Assembly: GCF_023015965.1 (NCBI RefSeq)
Contig: NZ_JALKAN010000001.1
Location: forward strand, 1,758,160 to 1,822,159
From: Allomuricauda sp. F6463D
GTDB taxonomy: Bacteria > Bacteroidota > Bacteroidia > Flavobacteriales > Flavobacteriaceae
Reading direction: 5' to 3'
DNA length: 64,000 nucleotides
Notes under the pieces: model-generated
Databases searched by the model: none
What the model was told of the DNA's origin: nothing
The model's input: the letters and a program-made list of their open reading frames with translations, nothing else
Part shown: positions 35,885 to 43,942 of the stretch, one piece after another
Layout: every line of letters starts with the position of its first letter
Numbering within the stretch: the first letter of the stretch is position 1
Program-made: the position numbers and the translations under genes

Positions 35885-37182
35885 TATTTCGTGTTTATCA
35901 ATCGGTAAATTAAAAGAGCGGTACGTTTCGTCAATGCCTCAATGGTGTTCAGGTTAACGGTTTCCTGTGGGGTATGTGCATGGGAGCCCATTGTGCCCAA
36001 TCCATCCAATCCATCTACATATTCGGCTACAAAGGAAACATCGGCTGCGCCCCTTTTTCCTGGATCATAGGCCAAAACCTCGCCCTGATTCAAATCTAGG
36101 CTCACTTGGTTCAAAATACTCAACAATTCTAGGTTTCCCTCCGTAGGCTGCATGGCCGGGTAACTATCTGTAAAACTAACAGATGCCGAGGTTTGCGGTA
36201 GGTTATTGGCAACTATTTCCCTCATTTTAACCCTAGCACGCGCTTTTTGTTCTTCGGATATGAATCGAAGCCCACCTTTTACCACTGCTTTTTGGGCAAC
36301 TACATTGGTTTTTCCAAAAGCGTCTCCCTTGCTGGTCATTTCGTCATAGTTCACAAATGTTCCACCAAGCAATACACCCGGATTGAAAGTCAGCAAGTCT
36401 TCTCCTTTAACATCCGTATAAAATTCGTGAAGGATTCTGGACATTTCAAAAATAGCCCCTGCTCCTGTTTCTTCGTTAAAAATCCCGGAAGAATGGGCGC
36501 GTTTACCTTCAACCTCTACGGCCCAACCCGATGAACCTCGTCTGGCCACTGTTGCATAGTTCATTCCGGTAGAAGTTTCAAACCCCAAGGCAATATCACT
36601 TCGTTTGGCGGCATCAACTAAATCTTTTCTGCTTATGGACAAAGGTTTACCAGTACTCTCCTCATCACCTGTAAAAGCCACCACAATCTGTGCATCTTTT
36701 AAAAGACCATTGTCTTGCAAAGCTTTTAATGCGTAGAGTATGATTACGTTGCCACCCTTCATATCGTTACCTCCCGGGGCATGGGCAATGCTATCATTTA
36801 CCATTTCAAAAGTCTGAAATGGACTGTCTTCTTCAAAAACGGTGTCCAAATGACCAATAAGCAATAGTTTTTTACCCTTAGTGCCCTTTGTCTCGGCAAA
36901 CAAATGACCTGAACGGTTCATTTCTTGCGGCATTTCTATCCATGTAGTTTCAAAATCAATACCATCAAAGGCATCCTTAAAAACCATCCCCACTTCTTCG
37001 ACCCCTTTCAAATTAAGGGTTCCACTATTGATGTTCACTACTTTCTCCAAAAAGTCAATTGCGCCATCATTATTTTTCTCAATAGTGGAAACAATCTTTT
37101 TTTCGGTTCTGGAAAGTTTTTGTGCGGAAATAGATGCTGTAAGAATTAAAGCAAATAGGGTTGAATACTGTTTAATTGTCAT
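35884..37182 (-). CDS. Exported M20-family metallopeptidase (glutamate carboxypeptidase-like)
   Basis: A 432-residue protein with signal peptide MTIKQYSTLFALILTASISAQ. Zinc and catalytic residues are visible: GHLDTVF (His, Asp), GGNDMKGG (bridging Asp), FTGDEESTG (catalytic and metal Glu), LGFETST and GSHAHTPQETV (last His). A dimerisation lid domain lies in the middle (RAHSSGIFNEETGAGAIFE). The nearest characterised type is the Pseudomonas carboxypeptidase G2 group, which removes C-terminal glutamate. It probably trims peptides or N-acyl amino acids in the periplasm. The end overlaps the aldose epimerase gene by one base. Confidence 0.9.
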   Translation of the reverse strand: MTIKQYSTLFALILTASISAQKLSRTEKKIVSTIEKNNDGAIDFLEKVVNINSGTLNLKGVEEVGMVFKDAFDGIDFETTWIEMPQEMNRSGHLFAETKGTKGKKLLLIGHLDTVFEEDSPFQTFEMVNDSIAHAPGGNDMKGGNVIILYALKALQDNGLLKDAQIVVAFTGDEESTGKPLSISRKDLVDAAKRSDIALGFETSTGMNYATVARRGSSGWAVEVEGKRAHSSGIFNEETGAGAIFEMSRILHEFYTDVKGEDLLTFNPGVLLGGTFVNYDEMTSKGDAFGKTNVVAQKAVVKGGLRFISEEQKARARVKMREIVANNLPQTSASVSFTDSYPAMQPTEGNLELLSILNQVSLDLNQGEVLAYDPGKRGAADVSFVAEYVDGLDGLGTMGSHAHTPQETVNLNTIEALTKRTALLIYRLINTK

Positions 37183-37235
37183 GGCGGGTTATTTTGCGCC
37201 ACAAGTTATCAATTTAGTTTGATAAACCCTCAGTT

Positions 37236-38477
37236 CTATTCGAACTGAATAGCCTTTACCGGCGTAATTTTGGTAATGATGTACGACGGAATCAATAGCA
37301 TTAACAGACAAAGTAGCATCACACCTATATTTAAAAACAAGATAGTGGGCACATCCATATGCACGGGAATGTATTCTATATAATATTCCTCTGGATTTGG
37401 AAACTTGAACATACGGTACCTGTTCTGAAGAAAGATAATGCCAAGTCCAATCAAGTTGCCCCAAAAGAGTCCAATGGCAATCAAATAGGCGGCATTGTAC
37501 AAGAAGATTTTACGGATACTCCAATTGGCAGAACCCAAGGCCTTGAGAATTCCAATCATTTGGGTCCGCTCCAAAATAAGCACCAGTAGGGCCGTAATCA
37601 TATTGATACCACCCACAATAATCATAATACCAATGATCAGAGCAATATTAAAATCAAAAAGACCTATCCATTCAAAAATACGGTAATACTTACTTTTTAT
37701 GTTTTGGGTATCCAAAACCGATATTGTTTTTCCATATATTTCATTGCTTTTTTCCTCCAGTTGGTCAAAATCGTCCAGAAAAACTTCAAAATTCCCGACT
37801 TGATTTTCCTCCCATTTGTTCATACGTTGAATATGACGGATATCCACAAACACATAAGTTTCATCAAACTCCTCAAAACCGCTGTCGTAAATACCCACAA
37901 TCTTGAACCTTCGGTTGTTTGGCATTTGGGAGGGGTCGCCATCCTTTAGAAAAAAAGAAAAGAAGCTATCCCCAACCTTCAATTGCAACCTGTTTGCCAT
38001 CAAACTCGAGATCAACACCTCATCATTGAGCTTTCCGCTGTAATCGGGCAATATTCCCTCTACCAAATATTCTTTAAAAGTGGACCAATCATAATCGGTG
38101 CCCACACCTTTGGCCAACATCCCCTCAAAAGTATCAGCAGTGCGGATAATTCCACCTTTGGTGGCAACAGCTTGCACATGCCTTACTCCCTCAACATTTT
38201 TAAATTCGGGATAAAAATCTTGATTAATGGAAACCGGGGAAAGTGAAACCTCGGAATTATTGTTATCAAAGTTGGAAATTTGGATATGGCCATTAAAAGC
38301 TGCGACCTTTTCCCGTATTTTGTTCTTTAAGCCAACACCCGTGGCTATGGCAATGAGCATCATAACAACACCGATTGCTATCGCTGCGATGGCAATTTTT
38401 ATTATCGGGGCGGAAATACTAATTTTATGTTCCTTCCCTGTGACCAGGCGTTTGGCAATAAATAATTCTAAATTCAA
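37236..38477 (-). CDS. ABC transporter permease of the FtsX/LolC-LolE type
   Basis: A 413-residue membrane protein with one N-terminal helix (IIKIAIAAIAIGVVMMLIAIA), a large periplasmic domain from about 45 to 265 and three C-terminal helices, the FtsX-like layout. The start MNLELFIAKRL is the standard N-terminus in Flavobacteriia, where this family is annotated as lipoprotein-releasing or MacB-like permease. No ATPase gene is adjacent, so the partner is encoded elsewhere. The -7 box TACTTTTG at 38501-38508 on the minus strand lies 23 bases upstream, inside the first codons of the divergent NamZ-like gene, whose start codon is only 3 bases away. Confidence 0.9.
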   Translation of the reverse strand: MNLELFIAKRLVTGKEHKISISAPIIKIAIAAIAIGVVMMLIAIATGVGLKNKIREKVAAFNGHIQISNFDNNNSEVSLSPVSINQDFYPEFKNVEGVRHVQAVATKGGIIRTADTFEGMLAKGVGTDYDWSTFKEYLVEGILPDYSGKLNDEVLISSLMANRLQLKVGDSFFSFFLKDGDPSQMPNNRRFKIVGIYDSGFEEFDETYVFVDIRHIQRMNKWEENQVGNFEVFLDDFDQLEEKSNEIYGKTISVLDTQNIKSKYYRIFEWIGLFDFNIALIIGIMIIVGGINMITALLVLILERTQMIGILKALGSANWSIRKIFLYNAAYLIAIGLFWGNLIGLGIIFLQNRYRMFKFPNPEEYYIEYIPVHMDVPTILFLNIGVMLLCLLMLLIPSYIITKITPVKAIQFE

Positions 38478-38480
38478 CGG

Positions 38481-39704
38481 ATGCCCATTTTATCTATTTT
38501 CAAAAGTACAGTTTTATTGTTGTTTTTAGTGTTTTCCTCTTGTAAGGGACAACAAAAAGAAACCAACTCGGTTTCAACAGTTCAAGTTGCTTCCCCCGCA
38601 CCCATAAAAGTGGCGGCCAATCGAACCGAAGCATACCTTCCTCTACTAAAAGAGAAAAAAGTGGGTATCGTTGCCAATCCAACGAGTGTTATTTTTAATG
38701 AGCATGGCCATACACATTTAGTGGACTCCCTACTCTCTTCTGGTATTGACGTAAAAAAAGTTTTTGCTCCAGAACATGGTTTCAGGGGTACGGCAGATGC
38801 TGGAGAACATGTGAAAGATGGTTTGGACACCCGAACAGGATTGCCCATTATTTCGCTCTACGGTAAAAATCGAAAACCTTCAAAAGAACAACTTAGTGGA
38901 CTCGACCTTATCATTTTTGACATTCAAGATGTGGGCGTACGGTTCTATACGTTTATTGCGACCTTGCAATTGGTAATGGAAGGCTGCGCCGAAAACAACG
39001 TACCCATAATGGTTTTGGACCGACCCAATCCCAATGGACATTACGTGGATGGCCCTACTATGATGGAAGAACATGCAGGCTATTTAGGGATGAACACGAT
39101 TCCTTTGGTGTATGGTATGACGATGGGTGAATACGCGCAACTATTGAATGGTGAAGGCTGGCTGGAAAATGGCAGTAAAGCTGACTTAACTGTGATTGCA
39201 CTGGAAAATTACACCCACGATTCAGAATACCACTTGCCTATTAGACCTTCACCCAACCTGCCCAACGACACATCCATTACACTTTACCCGAGTTTAGGAT
39301 TGTTCGAAGGGACCAATGTGAACGCTGGACGGGGCACAGAATTTCAATTTCAACGCTATGGCGCATCGTTTATGGATAGTACGGCGTACGATTTCAGTTA
39401 TGTACCGAATCCTAATTTTGGGTCAAAACACCCTAAAGAAGAAGGTAAAACCTGCTATGGCCGTGACCTATCCCAAACTCCAAGAATGAACGAAGTGACC
39501 ATGGAATGGATCATTGATGCCTATAACAATACCTTGGACAAGTCCAAATTCTTTTTAACGAGCGGTTTTACCAAACATGCCGGCACCCCTTTGCTGCAAA
39601 AACAAATTGAACAGGGTATGACCAACGAAGAAATCAAGGCTACTTGGCAAGATGACTTGGAAAACTTCAAAAAAATACGGAAGAAGTATTTGATCTATGA
39701 TTGA
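38481..39704 (+). CDS. DUF1343 / NamZ-like exo-beta-N-acetylmuramidase, lipoprotein
   Basis: A 407-residue protein with a lipoprotein signal ending VFSSCKGQ (Cys21). The mature domain is DUF1343: KVGIVANPTSV, FAPEHGFRGTADAGEHV, LIIFDIQDVGVRFYTFI, DRPNPNGHYVDGP and the closing LRPSPN-like IRPSPNLPND with GLFEGTNVNAGRGT. NamZ, the characterised member, removes terminal N-acetylmuramic acid from peptidoglycan fragments. The complete domain suggests cell-wall recycling in the periplasm or on the membrane. It is divergent from the permease gene with only 3 bases between start codons, so its promoter must lie inside the permease coding sequence. Confidence 0.9.
   Translation: MPILSIFKSTVLLLFLVFSSCKGQQKETNSVSTVQVASPAPIKVAANRTEAYLPLLKEKKVGIVANPTSVIFNEHGHTHLVDSLLSSGIDVKKVFAPEHGFRGTADAGEHVKDGLDTRTGLPIISLYGKNRKPSKEQLSGLDLIIFDIQDVGVRFYTFIATLQLVMEGCAENNVPIMVLDRPNPNGHYVDGPTMMEEHAGYLGMNTIPLVYGMTMGEYAQLLNGEGWLENGSKADLTVIALENYTHDSEYHLPIRPSPNLPNDTSITLYPSLGLFEGTNVNAGRGTEFQFQRYGASFMDSTAYDFSYVPNPNFGSKHPKEEGKTCYGRDLSQTPRMNEVTMEWIIDAYNNTLDKSKFFLTSGFTKHAGTPLLQKQIEQGMTNEEIKATWQDDLENFKKIRKKYLIYD
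38501..38508 (-). promoter_or_regulatory. -7 box (TACTTTTG) of the FtsX-type permease gene
   Basis: Exact match to the Bacteroidota -7 consensus TAnnTTTG on the minus strand, 23 bases upstream of the permease start. It overlaps codons 7-10 of the divergent gene. No clear -33 TTG was found. Confidence 0.6.
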
Positions 39705-39762
39705 TTGGAAAATGTCATATCAAGCATAATCGGGGTTTCATATTCGATGCAGAAATAACCGC

Positions 39763-40593
39763 TCACCCCTCGGTAGTAGGCCTACGATATTTATGAAAGG
39801 GTTGTTTTAGCAGTCCTTTAATACTACTGTTTTCTTTTTCATCGGGGAAAGTATCTACACCGTACACAATATCTTTTACGTCCAAATACTTATAAGTACC
39901 AAAGAGTCTGTCCCAAATGGAAAAAATATTTCCATAGTTGGAATCGGTGTATGGCAACTGATAATGATGGTGCACTTTGTGCATATCCGGACTCACAATG
40001 AACCAGCTGATGGCCTTGTCCACTTTTTTGGGCAGCCCAATATTGGCATGATTAAATTGGGAAAACACCACAGATAAACTCTGGTACAACATGATGATTC
40101 CGATGGGAGCTCCCACAATTAAAACGCCTACCAACGTAAAAGCATAGCGTATCAAACTTTCCAACGGGTGGTGCCTATTGGCAGTTGTGGTATCCACATA
40201 ATGGTCGGAATGGTGTACTAAATGAACCATCCATAAGGGTTTTACCTTGTGTTCCACCCAGTGTGCCGTGTAGGCCCCTATCAAATCCAACAGCATTACA
40301 CCGAGGAGAACGTAAAGCCACAAAGGCATTTCCGGTAACCAATTAATTATCCCAAATTGATTCTCTACCGCCCAATCTGACGATTTAAGCAGTAAAAAAG
40401 CCAACGGAAAATTGACAATAATGGTGGTAAGCGTTAAAAAGAAATTGGGAATGGAGTGCTTCCATTTTTTATAGGACACATTAAACAAGGGAACTATCCC
40501 CTCCAAAATCCAAAAAAAAGTGATTCCTCCCACCAAAATCAGACTTCGATGTAGCGTTGGAATAGTCTCAAAATAAGAAATTAATTGTTCCAT
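39763..40593 (-). CDS. Fatty acid hydroxylase / sterol desaturase family membrane protein
   Basis: A 276-residue protein with four to five hydrophobic segments and the di-iron histidine clusters of the family: AHWVEHKVKPLWMVHLVHHSDHYVD, TTANRHHPLE and the last cluster MHKVHHHY. Family members hydroxylate or desaturate lipids with oxygen. In Flavobacteriia it is found near carotenoid and lipid genes; here the neighbours do not define the substrate. An exact -7 box lies only 5 bases upstream of the ATG at 40593, so the transcript may start at or next to the start codon. The gene is 21 bases from the YkgJ-type gene upstream. Confidence 0.88.
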   Translation of the reverse strand: MEQLISYFETIPTLHRSLILVGGITFFWILEGIVPLFNVSYKKWKHSIPNFFLTLTTIIVNFPLAFLLLKSSDWAVENQFGIINWLPEMPLWLYVLLGVMLLDLIGAYTAHWVEHKVKPLWMVHLVHHSDHYVDTTTANRHHPLESLIRYAFTLVGVLIVGAPIGIIMLYQSLSVVFSQFNHANIGLPKKVDKAISWFIVSPDMHKVHHHYQLPYTDSNYGNIFSIWDRLFGTYKYLDVKDIVYGVDTFPDEKENSSIKGLLKQPFHKYRRPTTEG

Positions 40594-40598
40594 CCCTT

Positions 40599-40606
40599 CA
40601 AATATA
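40599..40606 (-). promoter_or_regulatory. -7 box (TATATTTG) abutting the hydroxylase start codon
   Basis: Exact TAnnTTTG match on the minus strand. Only 5 bases separate it from the ATG at 40593. With the usual start point a few bases after the box, the transcript would begin at the start codon and be leaderless. Confidence 0.6.
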
Positions 40607-40614
40607 ACAAATCA

Positions 40615-41109
40615 TCAAAATTTTATGGATTTTTTCATTTCTTCCACAATATTGAAAGCAGCAGGACAAATAGCTACATTTTTCAAGGTAAGGTTGGCTA
40701 TCTGTTGGAACTTCTTTCTATCCGTATGCGGAAATTCACGGCAAGCTTTTGGTCTTACATCATAAATAGAGCAGTAATTGTCCTCACCCAAAAAAGTACA
40801 AGGAACACTTTGCAGCACATAATCGTTTTCTTCATCAACCCTTAAATACTCATCAATAAATTGAGAAGGTTTCATCCTAAAATGCTTTGCAATTCGTTCA
40901 ACATCCGTATTGGTGAACAACGGCCCCGTAGTTTTACAGCAATTGGCACAAGTTAAACAGTCGGTACGTTCGAACTCAGCCTCGTGCAATTCCTGCATGG
41001 TATAATCAAGATTTTTTGGCGGACGTTTTTTTAGCTTGGCAAAAAACTTTTTGTTCTCTGAATGTTTTTCCCGTGCTCGTTGTGGTAATTCCCTAAGTAT
41101 TTCATCCAT
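40615..41109 (-). CDS. YkgJ-family cysteine-cluster protein
   Basis: The start at 41109 (MDEILRELPQRAREK) is preferred because 41118 would fall inside the -7 box. The 164-residue protein carries the cluster DCLTCANCCKTTGP in the middle and SVPCTFLGEDNYCSIYDVRPKACREFP later, eight-cysteine pattern of the UPF0153/YkgJ family, which probably binds zinc or an iron-sulfur centre. Its function is not established in any organism I know of. It lies just upstream of the hydroxylase gene, same strand, and divergent from a methyltransferase gene 75 bases away. Confidence 0.88.
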   Translation of the reverse strand: MDEILRELPQRAREKHSENKKFFAKLKKRPPKNLDYTMQELHEAEFERTDCLTCANCCKTTGPLFTNTDVERIAKHFRMKPSQFIDEYLRVDEENDYVLQSVPCTFLGEDNYCSIYDVRPKACREFPHTDRKKFQQIANLTLKNVAICPAAFNIVEEMKKSIKF

Positions 41110-41115
41110 AGCGCA

Positions 41116-41123
41116 CAAACTTA
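41116..41123 (-). promoter_or_regulatory. -7 box (TAAGTTTG) of the YkgJ-family gene
   Basis: Exact TAnnTTTG match on the minus strand, six bases upstream of the ATG at 41109. It supports 41109 as the true start and again predicts a leaderless or near-leaderless transcript. Confidence 0.6.
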
Positions 41124-41183
41124 TCCATTTTAAACCTTTCTATCCAATTAAAGTCCCACCTTTGCACAAACAAATTACCAAAC

Positions 41184-41894
41184 ATGGCAGATGTTTTTGG
41201 AATGGCCCTAATAGATTATCAAAAAGGAGAGTACTCGGAGGACATAAAAACCTATTCATCTTTAGATGAAGCGGATATTATACCCATTCCCTATTTGTTC
41301 CGAACGTATGATGAAATGCCAAAAATTGAACAAAAGGCACTGCAATTGGCACGCGGAAAAATATTGGATATAGGTGCCGGTGCCGGAAGTCATGCATTGC
41401 ACCTTCAAAACAAAGGGCTAGATGTGACTGCCTTGGACAATTCGGAAGGATGCATTAATATTTGCAAGGAAAGAGGTGTACAGTCCACTGTTTTGAGTGA
41501 TATCTTAGATTACAACAATGATCGCTACGACACTCTACTCCTACTCATGAATGGCATTGGGTTAACTGGAAAGCTGAATAATTTAAGTCAATTTTTACAG
41601 CATTTATCTTCGTTGTTGCAACCGAACGGGCAAATTTTGATGGACTCCAGTGATATTGTTTATATGTTTGAACAAGACGAAGATGGAGGCTATTGGGTCC
41701 CCAATGATAGATCATACTATGGTGAGGTCACTTTTGAAATGGAATACAAAGACCACAAAAGTGAACCGTTTGATTGGGTTTATGTAGATTTCAATACCTT
41801 AGAAAACGCTTGCATTTCGAATGGTTTTGTTTGTGAACTTGTAATTTCCGGTGAGCATTACGACTATTTGGCCAAGCTTACGTTAAAAAAATAA
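41184..41894 (+). CDS. Class I SAM-dependent methyltransferase
   Basis: A 236-residue protein with a clear motif I ILDIGAGAGSHALHL at 60-74, acidic motif II VTALDNSEGCINICKERG and a YDTLLLLMNGIG motif IV segment. The remainder includes a C-terminal lid with WVYVDFNTLENA. It should transfer a methyl group from SAM to a small molecule or a protein; no catalytic residue gives the substrate. It is divergent from the YkgJ-type gene. A near-match CACCTTTG at 41157-41164 lies where a -7 box would be expected. Confidence 0.88.
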   Translation: MADVFGMALIDYQKGEYSEDIKTYSSLDEADIIPIPYLFRTYDEMPKIEQKALQLARGKILDIGAGAGSHALHLQNKGLDVTALDNSEGCINICKERGVQSTVLSDILDYNNDRYDTLLLLMNGIGLTGKLNNLSQFLQHLSSLLQPNGQILMDSSDIVYMFEQDEDGGYWVPNDRSYYGEVTFEMEYKDHKSEPFDWVYVDFNTLENACISNGFVCELVISGEHYDYLAKLTLKK

Positions 41895-41935
41895 TAGTTT
41901 CCGGTTCGGGACGTTTTAGTTAATATTACCTTATT

Positions 41936-42757
41936 ATGAAAAAAGCCGTTGTTTACCTTCTTTTTAGTTTTGGGTTAATGCTAAGCTGTTCTAAGGATTC
42001 AGATATCTCATCAACAGGTTCCAATGCAAACCTTAAAGCCGGGAATCTTTTATCCACAGGTGCATCGGCCAGGGATTTATTATCCACCGATATTTATGAT
42101 AAGTTTTTGATCGAGATTGATTATGTTACAGGTTTTGCCCCAACAGACGAAGCTATTGTAAACTTTGAGGCATTTTTGCGAGAAAGAACATACAAAGAGG
42201 ATATTGAATTCAAATACAGTTCGCTTTCTTCACCTTCGGAGGAAACATTGACATTGGAAGAAGTTGTTGATCTTGAAGAAGAAAACAGGAGCGAATACAA
42301 TGATGGGAACACCTTGGCGATCTATATTTATTTTGCCGACGCACCTGCAGATAGCGACGATGAAGATGAAGGGCTTGTTACACTAGGTGCAGTTTATCGA
42401 AACACCTCTATGGTTATATACAAATCCACCATACTGGAGATTGCCAATAGGAGCTCTTTTGTATCCATTGCAGATGTTGAAACAGCCACTTTGTTCCATG
42501 AATTTGGTCATTTGTTCGGACTGGTCAACTTATCGACAGAATCTGTGAACGACCACGAAGAAATTATCATAAATGATGATGATAAGGAGGAAGGTAGTAA
42601 CCATTGCAATGTGGATGGCTGTTTAATGCGTTCAGAATTGGAATTTGGCTCATCAATGTTAAAACAGATGGAGAAAAATACATCCAAAGGCTTGGGTTCC
42701 ATACCAGATTTTGATGCAGAATGTATTTTAGATCTTCAAAAATACGGGGGACGTTAA
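41936..42757 (+). CDS. Archaemetzincin-like zinc metalloprotease lipoprotein
   Basis: A 273-residue lipoprotein with lipobox LMLSC (Cys18) and an acidic mature part. The zinc helix is HEFGHLFGL at 188-196. The third metzincin ligand would be at 198, which is Asn. About 25 acidic residues later comes SNHCNVDGCLM, in which His223, Cys224, Cys229 and Met231 match the H-C-x4-C-x-M pattern of archaemetzincins. I therefore think His223 is the displaced third zinc ligand and Met231 the Met-turn. Similar flavobacterial proteins are annotated as membrane metalloproteases. It faces the periplasm or the surface. The QueE gene converges from the other side. Confidence 0.78.
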   Translation: MKKAVVYLLFSFGLMLSCSKDSDISSTGSNANLKAGNLLSTGASARDLLSTDIYDKFLIEIDYVTGFAPTDEAIVNFEAFLRERTYKEDIEFKYSSLSSPSEETLTLEEVVDLEEENRSEYNDGNTLAIYIYFADAPADSDDEDEGLVTLGAVYRNTSMVIYKSTILEIANRSSFVSIADVETATLFHEFGHLFGLVNLSTESVNDHEEIIINDDDKEEGSNHCNVDGCLMRSELEFGSSMLKQMEKNTSKGLGSIPDFDAECILDLQKYGGR

Positions 42758-42767
42758 TCCTTAAATT

Positions 42768-43400
42768 CTAAGGAATATTCAAATATTTATGGGTCTGCAA
42801 GGAAATCTTCCACTTCGGATGTTTCATCACATACTCCACGATCAAGGGAACCATTTTGTCGCTCACACTCCATTCCGGTTGTAGGTAAAGAATACAATCC
42901 CCTCCCACTTGGGCAGCCTGCTCTTCCGCAAAAATAAAATCGTGCTTATTGTAAACAATCACCTTTAGTTCATGAGCCTTTTTATGGATGTCGCCCACAG
43001 GCAACTTGTTTTTCTTTGGGGAAAGGCAAATCCAGTCCCAAATCCCGGTCAAAGGGTAGGCACCCGAGGTTTCAATATGCACGTTCATATTTTTTGCCTT
43101 TAGACCTTTGGTCAGTGAACCCATATCCCAAGTAAGTGGTTCGCCTCCTGTAATTACAATGGTGTCCGAGTATTTTTCGGCATTGGCAATTATATCATCC
43201 ACTGCGGTAGGCGGGTGCGTTTCTGCATTCCAGCTTTCTTTTACATCACACCAATGGCAACCCACATCACATCCACCAACCCTAATAAAATAAGCTGCTG
43301 TTCCTTTATGGTAGCCTTCTCCCTGAATGGTATAAAACTCTTCCATTAAGGGCAACATCAAGCCTTTTTCTACCAAGTCCATCACATTTTCCTTTACCAT
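42768..43400 (-). CDS. queE: 7-carboxy-7-deazaguanine synthase (radical SAM)
   Basis: A 210-residue radical-SAM enzyme of queuosine biosynthesis. MEEFYTIQGEGYHKGTAAYFIRVGG leads to the cluster-binding GGCDVGCHWCDVKESW, where Cys44, Cys48 and Cys51 give the shortened C-x3-C-x2-C version of the motif seen in the family; ITGGEPLTW follows. It contracts the ring of 6-carboxy-tetrahydropterin to 7-carboxy-7-deazaguanine. The start is placed at 43400; an internal ATG at 43382 is possible. A -7 box lies 4 bases upstream of 43400, so the message would be leaderless or start at 43382. Confidence 0.93.
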   Translation of the reverse strand: MVKENVMDLVEKGLMLPLMEEFYTIQGEGYHKGTAAYFIRVGGCDVGCHWCDVKESWNAETHPPTAVDDIIANAEKYSDTIVITGGEPLTWDMGSLTKGLKAKNMNVHIETSGAYPLTGIWDWICLSPKKNKLPVGDIHKKAHELKVIVYNKHDFIFAEEQAAQVGGDCILYLQPEWSVSDKMVPLIVEYVMKHPKWKISLQTHKYLNIP

Positions 43401-43404
43401 GGTG

Positions 43405-43412
43405 CAAAGATA
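43405..43412 (-). promoter_or_regulatory. -7 box (TATCTTTG) abutting queE
   Basis: Exact TAnnTTTG match on the minus strand, 4 bases upstream of the ATG at 43400. Two other genes nearby (40593 and 41109) show the same geometry, which favours a leaderless start over the internal ATG at 43382. Confidence 0.6.
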
Positions 43413-43432
43413 GCCCTCTTCAATGGTTTCAC

Positions 43433-43885
43433 CTATTTTACGGCTATAACATCAATCTCTATGGCACCATTGGCTGCAATTGCTTTGGCCGCAAAAGTGG
43501 TTCGAGCTGGTTTCTTTGTAAAATATTGGGTATAGATCTCGTTGAACGCGGCAAAATCTTCAATATTGGCCAAAATCACGGTACATTTAACAACATTGTC
43601 CAATGTCATCCCATGTTGCCCCAAAACAGCCTCAATATTTTTTATGGTCTGTCCTGTCTCTGCTTGCACCCCACCATTAACCAAAGTACGTGTAGTGTGG
43701 TCCATTCCTATCTGTCCAGCCAAAAAATACATATTACCAGCCTGAACGGCATCGCTAAATGGTGCATTTTGCTTTTTGACCTCGTGCGAATTATGAAAAA
43801 TGAGTTCCGTGGATTCTTGTCCATAAGAAGTAGCTGCAAAGCCACTCAACAAAATAGCCAATATTGCGTATTGAAAAGGTTTCAT
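43433..43885 (-). CDS. Exported RidA-family protein
   Basis: The start at 43885 (MKPFQYAILAILLSGFAATSYGQ) gives a cleavable signal peptide and a 150-residue precursor; a reading from 43981 would overlap the divergent gene. The mature part is a complete RidA domain: FSDAVQAGNMYFLAGQIG, MTLDNVVKCTVILANIEDF and KPARTTFAAKAI. RidA proteins are usually cytoplasmic enamine/imine deaminases, so export to the periplasm is notable and its substrate there is unclear. A cytoplasmic paralogue lies at 5047-5523. It is followed by queE 32 bases downstream, possibly with its own promoter. Confidence 0.88.
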   Translation of the reverse strand: MKPFQYAILAILLSGFAATSYGQESTELIFHNSHEVKKQNAPFSDAVQAGNMYFLAGQIGMDHTTRTLVNGGVQAETGQTIKNIEAVLGQHGMTLDNVVKCTVILANIEDFAAFNEIYTQYFTKKPARTTFAAKAIAANGAIEIDVIAVK

Positions 43886-43896
43886 AATCTCGTTTT

Positions 43897-43904
43897 TAGT
43901 TTTG
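43897..43904 (+). promoter_or_regulatory. -7 box (TAGTTTTG) of the HerA/YjgR operon
   Basis: Exact TAnnTTTG match on the plus strand, 38 bases upstream of the ATG at 43943. A TTG at 43871-43873 may be the -33 element with a spacer of 23. It overlaps the leader of the divergent exported RidA gene. Confidence 0.55.
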
Positions 43905-43942
43905 CTTAAAATTAGCCTATTTTTATCGCAAATTGAACAGTG

